64,000 nt of DNA from Pseudobutyrivibrio ruminis (GCA_015057305.1 SVES01000002.1:113295-177294); one strand, 5' to 3'; counted from the first letter of the stretch, positions 8,570 to 18,496 are shown. The notes: generated by a model not told the origin, from the letters alone. Program-made: numbers and translations.

Positions 8570-9197
8570 AATTAATAGAATTATTCAAATTATATATCCT
8601 TTATTAGTTTATTTTATTGTATATCAATTTGGAGTAGCATTTCTTATAGAATTAATAGGGGATAAATATGGAAAGCTAACATGTCTGCTTATAGCAGGCA
8701 TTGTTTGCATTTTCCCCATGTGGATTATATATAAATCCGTTCCTAAGCTTGTACCAGAGCCAATTAATGACAAAAAGCAAATAATAAATTACGCTCTGTG
8801 GTGCCTTGGGATTGTTGCACTTGGAATTATTATGAATATAATACTAACCCAAAGCGGGATAGTAGAATATTCTAGTGGTTTTGCTAAGGCAGAGGATACT
8901 TTGTCTAATGGGATTTTTATAATAAAGCTTTTGTGTAATTGTCTTGTAATACCTGTATTAGAGGAGCTTCTTCTTAGAGGTATTATTACTGGACAATTGT
9001 ATCTATGGCATGGATCTATTAGCGCAGTTTTTATTTCATCATTTTGTTTTGGAATTCTACACAATAATATAGTACAATTTATTTATGCATTTGTTATCGG
9101 TATTGGATTAGGGATTATGTACATTAAATGTAAAAGACTATCTCTTTGCATATTGTCTCATTGTCTGATTAATTTAATTGTAATTATTTTTAGCTAG
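8556..9197 (+). CDS. CPBP family intramembrane metalloprotease (CAAX protease/Abi)
   Basis: A hydrophobic, multi-pass membrane protein of about 213 residues. The three CPBP/Abi motifs are present: EELLLR (Glu136, Glu137, Arg141), FGILH (His169) and a final SHCLIN (HxxxN). They form the predicted metal-binding site inside the membrane. Family roles include processing of prenylated proteins, bacteriocin self-immunity and sigma-factor signalling, and none can be chosen here. The reading frame extends back to a GTG at 8538, but the TTG at 8556 is preferred because GAGGTG (8540-8545) lies 10 nt before it. The first codons overlap the end of the HAD gene. Confidence 0.82.
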   Translation: MKQIRINRIIQIIYPLLVYFIVYQFGVAFLIELIGDKYGKLTCLLIAGIVCIFPMWIIYKSVPKLVPEPINDKKQIINYALWCLGIVALGIIMNIILTQSGIVEYSSGFAKAEDTLSNGIFIIKLLCNCLVIPVLEELLLRGIITGQLYLWHGSISAVFISSFCFGILHNNIVQFIYAFVIGIGLGIMYIKCKRLSLCILSHCLINLIVIIFS

Positions 9198-9227
9198 TTT
9201 CAGGTGTTAAATTTAGGAGGAGCTTAT

Positions 9228-9962
9228 ATGTCACGTTCACAAGAAGAAATTAAGGAATCTAAAGCAGGCTTAGCAGCTCATATAATAGGAGCCATAGCAT
9301 TTATCGCCTTGGGTATTTGTTTATTAACTTTGGATGCTACATTTATCTCAAAACTTGTATATTCTTTTTCTGTGCTTGTTATCGGAATACTATTTATATG
9401 CTTTGGCGCATATTATATGATTAAATATTTCTTTAATCATGAGTTTATCAGAGTCTCTAATTACGGCTTTACCATGGGAGTTATTCTTGTAATAATCGGT
9501 GCTGTATTTATTTTCAAGGCTAATCAGATTTCTATCTTTATAGATGCTTTGGTTTGCCTGATAGGAGTTGTATTCGGAGCAATAATGCTACAGCAGTCAT
9601 TTGCGTTATTCCATATCCAGAGAGGCTCGTGGTTTATAAGCCTACTTCTTGGAATTGCTACCATTGGCTGTAGTATTTATTTACTTATGGGCAATACTCA
9701 ATTCTTTACTGGTATTCTTGTTAGTAGTGTTTATCTTATTGCTGTTGGAGGAATATCTCTATTCTCATTATTATTGATGGCAATAGGACTTAGAGATCAT
9801 AAAAAAGACTCAACAAGAAACATCAATAGAAACATGGAGGAATCTCCTCTTTCAAAGACAAAGCAGGAGGAATCTATTTTTGAAGAGGAGCCTGTGGTTG
9901 AGATTAAGGAGGAAAGCAAGTCAGAACCAGAGGCTGATAGTGATGCTTTATTCGAAGAATAA
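9228..9962 (+). CDS. DUF308 (HdeD-like) integral membrane protein
   Basis: The 244-residue product has six predicted membrane segments between about residues 12 and 190, arranged as two triple-helix units. This is the pattern of DUF308/HdeD proteins, which in enterics are linked to acid resistance but have no assigned role here. The last 50 residues are cytoplasmic, rich in Glu and Ser, and predicted disordered. The ATG at 9228 is chosen because AGGAGG ends 10 nt before it, although the frame is open back to 9204. A strong terminator follows. Confidence 0.8.
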   Translation: MSRSQEEIKESKAGLAAHIIGAIAFIALGICLLTLDATFISKLVYSFSVLVIGILFICFGAYYMIKYFFNHEFIRVSNYGFTMGVILVIIGAVFIFKANQISIFIDALVCLIGVVFGAIMLQQSFALFHIQRGSWFISLLLGIATIGCSIYLLMGNTQFFTGILVSSVYLIAVGGISLFSLLLMAIGLRDHKKDSTRNINRNMEESPLSKTKQEESIFEEEPVVEIKEESKSEPEADSDALFEE

Positions 9963-9989
9963 TAATTCTTTAATAAATAGTTTATTTAC

Positions 9990-10015
9990 ATGGCGCTTAT
10001 AGGGCGCCATTTTTT
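9990..10015 (+). terminator. Intrinsic terminator after the DUF308 gene
   Basis: ATGGCGC (9990-9996) pairs with GCGCCAT (10004-10010) around a 7-nt loop and is followed by a T-run to 10015. It closes the topoisomerase-to-DUF308 unit before the groESL regulatory region. Confidence 0.85.
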
Positions 10016-10040
10016 ATTTCTACTTTTTTAAAATCTATTA

Positions 10041-10100
10041 GTGAGAAAAAGTGAGAAAAAAAGAGATATAGCGAGATATAGTGCAAAATTATGCAAAATT
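10041..10100. repeat. Sixty-bp array of 10-bp units with phased A-tracts upstream of groES
   Basis: Six 10-bp units follow without gaps as three near-identical pairs: GTGAGAAAAA twice (10041-10060), AAGAGATATA then GCGAGATATA (10061-10080), and GTGCAAAATT then ATGCAAAATT (10081-10100). A/T tracts therefore recur once per helical turn, a classical cause of intrinsic bending. The array ends 16 bp before the predicted -35 box of groES. Confidence 0.65.
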
Positions 10101-10116
10101 GCGTCAGCTTTACTGC

Positions 10117-10145
10117 TTGCAACAATTGGTTTAGAATCCTATTAT
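10117..10145 (+). promoter_or_regulatory. groESL promoter
   Basis: TTGCAA (10117-10122) and TATTAT (10140-10145) are separated by 17 bp. The predicted start lies 5-7 nt downstream, so the CIRCE operator falls just inside the transcript, the usual arrangement for HrcA control. Confidence 0.65.
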
Positions 10146-10156
10146 ACATTTTGTAG

Positions 10157-10183
10157 TTAGCACTCGGATACAGTGAGTGCTAA
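10157..10183. promoter_or_regulatory. CIRCE operator (HrcA binding site)
   Basis: TTAGCACTC (10157-10165), a 9-nt spacer, and GAGTGCTAA (10175-10183) make an exact match to the CIRCE consensus. HrcA bound here represses groESL and is released on heat stress. hrcA itself is not in the window. Confidence 0.97.
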
Positions 10184-10220
10184 CAGAAAATTAGATTTTT
10201 AATATAGGAGGTAATATAAA

Positions 10221-10505
10221 ATGAAATTGGTTCCATTAACAGATCGTGTTGTATTAAAACAATGCGAAGCAGAGGAGACAACAAAGTCTGGTATAATACT
10301 TGCAAGTGCTGCACAGGAGAAGCCACAGGAAGCTCTTGTTATTGCTGTTGGACCTGGTGGGGTTGTAGATGGCAAGGAAGTAACAATGCAGGTTAAAGAA
10401 GGACAGAAGGTTATATATTCGAAGTATGCTGGTACAGAAGTAAAGCTCGAGGGTGAGGAATATATTATTGTTCGCCAAAATGATATTCTTGCAGTAGTTG
10501 AGTAG
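10221..10505 (+). CDS. groES: Co-chaperonin GroES
   Basis: This 94-residue protein forms the heptameric lid on the GroEL chamber. Features are the N-terminal PLTDRVVLKQ strand, the mobile-loop segment around residues 16-32 that contacts GroEL, and the C-terminal NDILAVVE strand. The length is normal for the family. AGGAGG stands 8 nt before the ATG. It is the first gene of the CIRCE-controlled operon, and groL follows after 31 bp. Confidence 0.98.
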   Translation: MKLVPLTDRVVLKQCEAEETTKSGIILASAAQEKPQEALVIAVGPGGVVDGKEVTMQVKEGQKVIYSKYAGTEVKLEGEEYIIVRQNDILAVVE

Positions 10506-10530
10506 AATTAATTTTATAGAAAAGAGGTAG

Positions 10531-12171
<1,641 letters not shown>

Positions 12172-12205
12172 AATTAAGCAATTTTAAGTATTTAAGGTTT
12201 CATTT

Positions 12206-12243
12206 CACCGCTGGTTATGTTAAAATAATCAGCGGTGTTTTTT
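12206..12243 (+). terminator. Intrinsic terminator after groL
   Basis: CACCGCTG (12206-12213) pairs perfectly with CAGCGGTG (12230-12237) around a 16-nt loop, followed by six Ts. It ends the groESL operon. Confidence 0.85.
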
Positions 12244-12262
12244 ATTATTTAGAGGTGATATT

Positions 12263-13135
12263 ATGAATAAAGTAGCAATACTCACAGATAGCAATAGTGG
12301 CATTACTCAGGCACAATCCAAAGAACTTGGTATTTTTGTTGTGCCAATGCCATTTTATATAGACGGTAATTTATTTTATGAGGATATAGATTTAACTCAA
12401 GAAGAATTCTATGAAAAGCTTACCAAGGGTGGTGAGATTACTACATCTATGCCTATTACTGGTAATCTTATGGATATATGGGACAGCATTCTTAAAGACT
12501 ATGATGAGCTTGTATATATTCCTATGTCTTCAGGACTTTCATCTTCTTGCGCTACTGCAAAGATGCTATCAGAGGATTACGACGGCAGAGTTGTAGTAGT
12601 GGACAATCAGCGTATTTCTGTTACACAAAAGCTTTCTGCAATTGAAGCAAAGAAGCTTGCTGATTTGGGAAAGAGTGCCCAGGAAATCTGTGATGCTTTA
12701 ATGGAAGTTAAATCCCTATCTACCATTTACATTACGGTAGATACATTGGAATATCTTAAAAAAGGCGGAAGACTTACTCCAGCTGTAGCTGCAATTGGTT
12801 CACTACTTAAAATCAAGCCAGTGCTTTCTATTTATGGCGAAAAGCTTGATAAGTACGCAATGGCTCGTACCATGAAGCAGGCTAAGCAGATTATGATTGA
12901 TGCTCTTAAAAAGGATATGAAAAATGTCATTAAAACTGACAACTTAGACGAAGTGACTATTTCTATTGCACATACTCAGAATCAAGAGGCGGCTGAGAAA
13001 TTCAGGGAAGTACTTCTTAATGAATTTCCTGGTAAAGAAATTTGGATTGACCCGTTATCACTATCAGTTTCCTGTCACATTGGTCCAGGCGCATTAGCTT
13101 GTACTGTTACAAAGAAATTGATTGATATAAAGTAA
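12263..13135 (+). CDS. DegV family protein (fatty-acid-binding, FakB-like)
   Basis: DegV/FakB proteins bind one fatty acid and present it to the fatty acid kinase FakA for phosphorylation before entry into phospholipid synthesis. The 290-residue protein has the opening ILTDSNSGI motif, the middle PMSSGLSSS loop whose serines contact the carboxylate, the LEYLKKGGRL segment, and the final HIGPGALACTV motif. It stands alone behind the groL terminator. The acyl-chain preference cannot be read. Several DegV paralogues per genome are usual. Confidence 0.92.
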   Translation: MNKVAILTDSNSGITQAQSKELGIFVVPMPFYIDGNLFYEDIDLTQEEFYEKLTKGGEITTSMPITGNLMDIWDSILKDYDELVYIPMSSGLSSSCATAKMLSEDYDGRVVVVDNQRISVTQKLSAIEAKKLADLGKSAQEICDALMEVKSLSTIYITVDTLEYLKKGGRLTPAVAAIGSLLKIKPVLSIYGEKLDKYAMARTMKQAKQIMIDALKKDMKNVIKTDNLDEVTISIAHTQNQEAAEKFREVLLNEFPGKEIWIDPLSLSVSCHIGPGALACTVTKKLIDIK

Positions 13136-13160
13136 TTTAATATGGTTTAGGAGGATTGTT

Positions 13161-14441
13161 ATGGTTAAAGCAGTTGTAGGCGCCAATTGGGGCGATGAAG
13201 GTAAGGGCAAAATTACTGACATGATGGCAGCAGATGCGGATATAATTGTTCGCTTTCAGGGTGGTGCCAATGCAGGTCATACAATAGTTAATAATTATGG
13301 AAAATTTGCTCTACACACATTGCCATCAGGTGTATTTTACAATCATACTACTAGCATTATTGGAAATGGTGTAGCACTAAACATTCCGGTTTTAATTAAT
13401 GAAATAAAATCAATAGAGGAAAAGGGTGTTCCAGCGCCACATATTCTTGTGTCAGATAGGGCACAAATTGTTATGCCATATCATATCCTTTTTGACCAAT
13501 ATGAAGAGGAACGATTAGGAAAGGCTTCATTTGGTTCAACAAAGAGTGGAATTGCTCCTTTTTACTCAGATAAATATGCTAAAATTGGTTATCAGGTACA
13601 GGAATTATTTGATGATGAATTGTTAAAGGATAAGGTACAGCGTACTTGTGAGCAGAAAAATGTACTTTTAGAGCATTTATATCACAAGCCACTTCTCCAG
13701 CCAGAGGAGCTACTAAATACTTTACATGAATACAGAGATATGATTGCTCCATACGTTTGCGATACATCAGCTTATCTATGGAATGCAATTAAAGAAAATA
13801 AGACAATTCTTCTAGAGGGTCAGCTGGGAACACTTAAGGATCCAGACCATGGTATTTATCCTATGGTTACATCTTCATCTACACTTGCTCCTTATGGATG
13901 TATTGGTGCAGGTATACCAGCTCAAGAGCTTAAGCAGGTAGTTACAGTATGTAAGGCTTATTCATCTGCTGTTGGAGCAGGCGCATTTGTTTCTGAAATC
14001 TTTGGTGATGAGGCAGATGAGCTTAGACGCCGTGGCGGTGATGGTGGTGAGTTTGGTGCCACAACTGGTCGTCCCCGTAGAATGGGATGGTTTGACTGCG
14101 TTGCTTCAAAATATGGTTGTAGAATGCAGGGCACTACAGATGTTGCATTTACTGTAATTGATGTATTAGGCTATCTTGATGAGATTCCTGTTTGTGTTGG
14201 TTATGAAATTGATGGGGAAGTTACTACAGATTTCCCTGTTACATCTAAGCTTGAAAAGGCTAAGCCAGTTCTAAAGACCTTACCTGGCTGGAAATGTGAT
14301 ATCAGAGGCATCAAAAAATACGAAGATTTACCAGAAAACTGCAGAAACTATATTGAATTCATTGAAAAAGAAATCGGTTTTCCTATCACTATGGTTTCTA
14401 ATGGTCCAGGTAGAGATGATATTATTTACAGAAATAAATAA
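13161..14441 (+). CDS. purA: Adenylosuccinate synthetase
   Basis: PurA joins IMP and aspartate with GTP to give adenylosuccinate, the first step from IMP to AMP. The 426-residue protein has the GTP-binding loop NWGDEGKGKI near residue 9 (catalytic Asp), NAGHT with the catalytic His, and the aspartate-binding TTGRPRRMGWFD loop. The usual DIDHGTYPFVTSS segment appears as DPDHGIYPMVTSS, a mild variation. TAGGAGG precedes the ATG. A terminator follows, so it is probably a single-gene or degV-purA unit. Confidence 0.96.
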   Translation: MVKAVVGANWGDEGKGKITDMMAADADIIVRFQGGANAGHTIVNNYGKFALHTLPSGVFYNHTTSIIGNGVALNIPVLINEIKSIEEKGVPAPHILVSDRAQIVMPYHILFDQYEEERLGKASFGSTKSGIAPFYSDKYAKIGYQVQELFDDELLKDKVQRTCEQKNVLLEHLYHKPLLQPEELLNTLHEYRDMIAPYVCDTSAYLWNAIKENKTILLEGQLGTLKDPDHGIYPMVTSSSTLAPYGCIGAGIPAQELKQVVTVCKAYSSAVGAGAFVSEIFGDEADELRRRGGDGGEFGATTGRPRRMGWFDCVASKYGCRMQGTTDVAFTVIDVLGYLDEIPVCVGYEIDGEVTTDFPVTSKLEKAKPVLKTLPGWKCDIRGIKKYEDLPENCRNYIEFIEKEIGFPITMVSNGPGRDDIIYRNK

Positions 14442-14452
14442 TTATTTTTAAG

Positions 14453-14479
14453 ATTCGTCCCTTAGGGGACGAATTTTTT
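14453..14479 (+). terminator. Intrinsic terminator after purA
   Basis: ATTCGTCCC (14453-14461) pairs perfectly with GGGACGAAT (14466-14474) around a 4-nt loop, followed by five further Ts. Confidence 0.88.
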
Positions 14480-14583
14480 AGTTTGAAAAAAATGTGAAAA
14501 TATATAATATGGTTATTAATAAGGGCTCAAAAAAGCTATACTATATACATGAACTTCTGTTACTTATTGAATAGGAGGGTAGC

Positions 14584-15171
14584 ATGGCCAATATATTTGA
14601 TGATAAGAGTGTTTTGAACAGAAACAAAATTTATGAAATTCCTGAGGGAACTCTAATTTTAAAAGAGGGTGAAATTAATCTAGACATGTATAAGATTGTG
14701 TCAGGCCATGTGGAAATGTACACAGGATATGGCACAGATGATGAAGTTTTAATAGGAATTCTAGGTCCTGGCACCTGCTTTGGTGAATTTGGAATACTTA
14801 CTGGTCAGCCTGCAATTTACACTATTATCACTTACTCAAAAACAAAGATACTTCGTGTGACCGAAGGATTAATGGGAGATTTTATTCAGGAAAACCATGA
14901 AGATATTCTTCAGATAATGCGAAATATGGCTAATAGTATGATGAAAATGCAGCATCAAATATATCAGCTTCATAAAGAACTTAATGAAAAAGAACTTGAA
15001 AACAAAGAGCTGAAAATCAAGTTAAATGTAGACCTTGTAAATGATAATACTGAGGATTATATTGAAATGATGCGCAAAGAAGTAAAGGATGAAATGAGAC
15101 GATATGCGTTATATAATATGGAAAGCCGTGAAGAAATAGGCCCTAAAATGAGGTTTATAAATAGAAAATAA
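14584..15171 (+). CDS. Cyclic nucleotide-binding domain protein with coiled-coil tail, no HTH
   Basis: The 195-residue protein begins with a CRP-type jelly-roll (about 15-115), including GEINLDMYKIVSGHVEMY and FGEFGILTGQPAIYTI (66-81). In CRP the last motif carries an Arg that holds the nucleotide phosphate, and here that position is not Arg. The domain may therefore bind another ligand or none. Residues 115-165 form a charged coiled coil, and the C-terminal winged-helix of Crp/Fnr regulators is absent, so it is unlikely to be a normal DNA-binding regulator. It sits alone between a terminator and a DUF4340 gene 37 bp downstream. Confidence 0.75.
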   Translation: MANIFDDKSVLNRNKIYEIPEGTLILKEGEINLDMYKIVSGHVEMYTGYGTDDEVLIGILGPGTCFGEFGILTGQPAIYTIITYSKTKILRVTEGLMGDFIQENHEDILQIMRNMANSMMKMQHQIYQLHKELNEKELENKELKIKLNVDLVNDNTEDYIEMMRKEVKDEMRRYALYNMESREEIGPKMRFINRK

Positions 15172-15208
15172 CAAAACTCAATGATTTTAAGAAAGGGATT
15201 ATGGATAA

Positions 15209-15817
15209 ATGGGTATGACAAAAAAGAACAAATCAAATGTTTTAAAAATTGCTTTGGTTATTATAGCGGTTATTCTTTTGGGATGCATATTAATTCTTGT
15301 TCTGAAAAATAATCACAAGCAGGAACTTATAAGTCCAACTTCGTCCATAGAAAAGACACCGGAGGTTTTAGATGAAGCAAGCGAAATAGAAGAAGAAGGT
15401 GACCAAATCTTTTTTGTTCCTAAGGAGGAGATTTATAGTTTTTCGATGACTGATGCTCATGGCATACTTCTTAATTTTCAGAAAGAAGATGATAAATGGG
15501 TATATTTAGACGATTTGAGTTTAGATATTAATCAAGATAGAATTGATAAGATTTTAAATTATATTTCTAATATTAAATTTATTGATATAATTACCACAGA
15601 AGATGGCGAAGCCTATGGTTTAAATCAGAATTCTCCTGTATATATCATTTCGGATGCAAATGATAATTCAACTATTATTTCTATTGGTAATATTGATGAA
15701 AATGAGGGAACAGTATATTTTGCAGTAAATTACGATTTTACAAATATTTATGTAAATAAGGGCAAGCTATATAATATTGGTGAATATACTATCGAGTCTC
15801 TTGTAGCCACTGAATAA
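15209..15817 (+). CDS. DUF4340 domain membrane-anchored protein
   Basis: A 202-residue protein with one N-terminal membrane segment (about residues 11-31), a Glu-rich linker and an extracellular DUF4340 region (about 65-195) built of repeated beta units (KWVYLDD, GEAYGLNQ, ISIGN). DUF4340 proteins are common in Clostridia near envelope or gliding-type systems, but their role is unknown. An in-frame ATG two codons further in (15215) is an alternative start. The preceding gene ends 37 bp upstream. Confidence 0.7.
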   Translation: MGMTKKNKSNVLKIALVIIAVILLGCILILVLKNNHKQELISPTSSIEKTPEVLDEASEIEEEGDQIFFVPKEEIYSFSMTDAHGILLNFQKEDDKWVYLDDLSLDINQDRIDKILNYISNIKFIDIITTEDGEAYGLNQNSPVYIISDANDNSTIISIGNIDENEGTVYFAVNYDFTNIYVNKGKLYNIGEYTIESLVATE

Positions 15818-15850
15818 AATATGTATTTTACTAGAGTTTACATATTAAGT

Positions 15851-15878
15851 TTGCTGTGATATTATATATCAGTATTAT
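15851..15878 (+). promoter_or_regulatory. Candidate rpsO promoter
   Basis: TTGCTG (15851-15856) and TATTAT (15873-15878) are 16 bp apart. A start near 15885 would give a leader of about 73 nt that contains the hairpin listed next. Confidence 0.45.
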
Positions 15879-15886
15879 TTTTACTG

Positions 15887-15925
15887 TAACTCAGGACTAG
15901 GACACTCCGACCTATTTCTTAGTTA
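15887..15925 (+). promoter_or_regulatory. Candidate S15 autoregulatory leader
   Basis: TAACT (15887-15891) pairs with AGTTA (15921-15925), and TAGG (15898-15901) pairs with CCTA (15911-15914), giving a two-helix hairpin 32 nt before the rpsO start. S15 represses its own synthesis through a leader structure in several bacterial groups. The exact class cannot be assigned by eye. Confidence 0.3.
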
Positions 15926-15957
15926 TGGCATATTTATTTATAATAGGAGGTAGTAAA

Positions 15958-16224
15958 ATGATTACAAAAGAGAAGAAGCAGGCAATTATTAACGAGTATG
16001 CTAGAACAGCTGGTGATACAGGTTCTCCAGAGGTTCAGATTGCAGTTCTTACAGCTCGTATTGCAGAGCTCACAGAGCATCTTAAGGCAAACCCAGGTGA
16101 TCATCACAGCCGTCGTGGTATGATGAAGATGGTTGGTAAGAGAAGAAATCTTCTTGCTTACCTTAAGAACACAGATATCGAGAGATACCGTTCAATCATT
16201 GAGCGTCTTGGTTTAAGAAAGTAA
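15958..16224 (+). CDS. rpsO: 30S ribosomal protein S15
   Basis: S15 binds the 16S rRNA three-way junction early in 30S assembly and also makes a bridge to the 50S subunit. The 88-residue protein carries the conserved [27 protein letters not shown] and [18 protein letters not shown] segments. The frame is open back to 15925, but the ATG at 15958 has AGGAGG 8 nt upstream and gives the standard start ITKEKK. pnp follows behind a terminator and a structured leader, the common rpsO-pnp order. Confidence 0.98.
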   Translation: MITKEKKQAIINEYARTAGDTGSPEVQIAVLTARIAELTEHLKANPGDHHSRRGMMKMVGKRRNLLAYLKNTDIERYRSIIERLGLRK

Positions 16225-16231
16225 TCTATAG

Positions 16232-16262
16232 GAGCGGAGTACTATATACTCCGCTCATTTTC
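16232..16262 (+). terminator. Intrinsic terminator between rpsO and pnp
   Basis: GAGCGGAGTA (16232-16241) pairs perfectly with TACTCCGCTC (16247-16256) around a 5-nt loop. A T-rich tract follows, so rpsO and pnp are at least partly uncoupled. Confidence 0.8.
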
Positions 16263-16275
16263 TTGTTTTGGTTTA

Positions 16276-16358
16276 AAGCAAAATCCGAAGCCACTGAATT
16301 AGGAGCGATATTTTTTATTTGTTTTCGCTTCATTTTCAGTAGTTTCGGGTTGATGCTT
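16276..16358 (+). promoter_or_regulatory. Long imperfect hairpin in the pnp leader
   Basis: Four nested helices can be paired: AAGCA (16276-16280) with TGCTT (16354-16358), CCGAA (16285-16289) with TTCGG (16344-16348), ACTGAA (16293-16298) with TTCAGT (16335-16340), and AGCGA (16304-16308) with TCGCT (16325-16329). It ends 31 nt before the pnp start. Long leader stems in front of pnp are the site of RNase III-dependent autoregulation in enterics, and an analogous role is an inference here. Confidence 0.5.
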
Positions 16359-16389
16359 AAATAATATATTTTATTTAAAGGAGAAAGCC

Positions 16390-18471
16390 ATGAAGACTTT
16401 TACAATGGAATTGGCTGGTAGAACACTTCGTGTTGATATCGGCAGAGTTGCAGCACAGGCTAATGGCGCAGCATTTATTCAGTACGGCGATACTACTGTA
16501 CTTTCTACTGCTACAGCATCAGATAAGCCTCGTGATGGAATTGATTTCTTCCCACTTTCTGTTGAGTTTGAGGAGAAGTCATATTCTGTAGGAAAGATCC
16601 CAGGGGGATTTAATAAGAGAGAGGGTAAGGCTTCAGAGAATTCTATCCTTACAGCACGTGTTATCGATAGACCTATGCGTCCTCTTTTCCCAAAGGATTA
16701 TCGTAACGATGTAACACTTAATAATATGGTTATGGCTGTAGATCCACAGTGTCGTCCTGAACTTGTTGCTATGCTTGGTGCAGCTATTTCTACATGTATT
16801 TCAGATATCCCATTTGATGGCCCTTGCGCTATGACACAGATGGGTATGATTGATGGAGAATTTATCGTTAACCCTTCTCAGGAGCAGTGGGATAAGGGAG
16901 ACCTTAAGCTTACAGTTGCTTCTACACGTGAAAAGGTTATCATGATCGAGGCTGGTGCTAACATCATCCCTGAGGATAAGATGATTGAGGCTATTTACAA
17001 GTGCCATGATGTTAACCAAACAATCATTGCTTTCATCGATGAGATGGTTAAGGAATGTGGTAAGCCAAAGCATGAGTATACATCATGCGCTATTCCAGAA
17101 GAGCTCTTTGCAAAGATGAAGGAAATCGTTCCTCCAGCAGAGATGGAAGAAGCTGTATTTACAGATGAGAAGCAGGTTCGCGAGGAGAATATCCGCAATA
17201 TAACTGCTCGTCTTGAGGAAGCATTTGCTGATAACGAGGAATGGCTTGCAGTTCTTGGTGAGGCTATTTATCAGTATGAGAAAAAGACAGTACGTAAGAT
17301 GATTCTCAAGGATCATAAGCGTCCAGATGGTCGTGAAATCACTCAGATTAGACCACTTGCTGCAGAGGTTGATATTATCCCTCGTGTTCACGGTTCTTCT
17401 ATGTTTACTCGTGGTCAAACACAGATTTGTGACGTTGTTACACTTGCACCTCTTTCAGAGGCTCAAAAGATTGATGGACTTGATCCATTTGTTACAGAGA
17501 AGAGATATATGCATCACTATAACTTCCCTGCATACTCAGTAGGAGAGACAAAGCCTTCACGTGGACCAGGACGTAGAGAGATTGGTCACGGTGCTTTAGC
17601 AGAGCGTGCACTTCTTCCTGTACTTCCTTCACCAGAGGAATTTCCTTATGCAATCCGTGCCGTATCTGAGACATTTGAATCTAACGGTTCAACATCAATG
17701 GCTTCTACATGTGCTTCATGTATGTCACTTATGGCTGCTGGTGTTCCAATTAAGGCTATGGTTGCAGGTATTTCTTGTGGTCTTGTTACTGGAGATACAG
17801 ATGATGATTTTGTACTTCTTACAGATATTCAGGGTCTTGAGGATTTCTTCGGAGACATGGATTTCAAGGTTACAGGTACAAAAGAAGGTATCACAGCAAT
17901 CCAGATGGATATTAAGATTCATGGTCTTACTCGTCCAATCGTTGAGGGAGCAATCGCTCGCTGTCGTGAGGCTAGATTATTTATTATGGATAACTGCATG
18001 AGCAAGGCAATTGCTGAGCCACGCAAGGAAGTTGGAGAATATGCTCCAAAGATTATTCAGCTTTCAATTGACCCAGAAAAGATTGGTGATGTTGTTGGAC
18101 AGCGTGGAAAGACAATCAATGAAATTATTGACAGATGTGATGTAAAGATTGATATCACAGATGAGGGCAATGTTTCTATTTGTGGTACAGATGCAGCAAA
18201 GATGGACGAAGCTAAGCGCATGATTGAAATCATTACAACTGATTTTGAGCAGGGTCAGATTCTTACAGGTAAGGTTGTTAGCATTAAAGAATTTGGTGCA
18301 TTTGTAGAGTTCGCTCCTGGTAAGGAAGGAATGGTTCACATTTCTAAGATTGCAAAGGAAAGAATTGATAGAGTTGAGGATGTTCTTACTCTTGGAGATG
18401 TTGTTAAGGTTGTTTGCCTTGGCAAGGACAAGATGGGAAGAATCAGCTTCTCAATTAAGGATGTACAGTAA
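16390..18471 (+). CDS. pnp: Polyribonucleotide nucleotidyltransferase (PNPase)
   Basis: PNPase degrades RNA 3'-5' by phosphorolysis and can add tails. The 693-residue protein has two RNase PH cores (about 1-230 and 310-545) around a helical linker, the active-core SNGSTSMASTCASCMSLM segment and FVLLTDIQGLED. A KH domain follows (about 555-615, VGQRGKTINEI) and then an S1 domain (about 620-693, GKVVSIKEFGAFVEF). Its length is normal. AAGGAG precedes the ATG. A terminator follows, so pnp is the last gene of its unit. Confidence 0.98.
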   Translation: MKTFTMELAGRTLRVDIGRVAAQANGAAFIQYGDTTVLSTATASDKPRDGIDFFPLSVEFEEKSYSVGKIPGGFNKREGKASENSILTARVIDRPMRPLFPKDYRNDVTLNNMVMAVDPQCRPELVAMLGAAISTCISDIPFDGPCAMTQMGMIDGEFIVNPSQEQWDKGDLKLTVASTREKVIMIEAGANIIPEDKMIEAIYKCHDVNQTIIAFIDEMVKECGKPKHEYTSCAIPEELFAKMKEIVPPAEMEEAVFTDEKQVREENIRNITARLEEAFADNEEWLAVLGEAIYQYEKKTVRKMILKDHKRPDGREITQIRPLAAEVDIIPRVHGSSMFTRGQTQICDVVTLAPLSEAQKIDGLDPFVTEKRYMHHYNFPAYSVGETKPSRGPGRREIGHGALAERALLPVLPSPEEFPYAIRAVSETFESNGSTSMASTCASCMSLMAAGVPIKAMVAGISCGLVTGDTDDDFVLLTDIQGLEDFFGDMDFKVTGTKEGITAIQMDIKIHGLTRPIVEGAIARCREARLFIMDNCMSKAIAEPRKEVGEYAPKIIQLSIDPEKIGDVVGQRGKTINEIIDRCDVKIDITDEGNVSICGTDAAKMDEAKRMIEIITTDFEQGQILTGKVVSIKEFGAFVEFAPGKEGMVHISKIAKERIDRVEDVLTLGDVVKVVCLGKDKMGRISFSIKDVQ

Positions 18472-18496
18472 TCATTCATAAAATGCAATTTGTTTG

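Noticed and set aside
10041..10100. CRISPR-like short repeats
   Set aside because: Units are only 10 bp, contiguous and without spacers, and no cas genes are present. They fit phased A-tracts.
14483..14508. TTGAAA and TATAAT before the cyclic-nucleotide-domain gene
   Set aside because: The spacer is only 14 bp, too short for a normal sigma-A promoter.
17606..18001. 131-codon + strand frame inside pnp
   Set aside because: Shifted shadow of the RNase PH core. The composition is Leu/Arg/Trp-rich and non-natural, and the true frame shows complete PNPase motifs.
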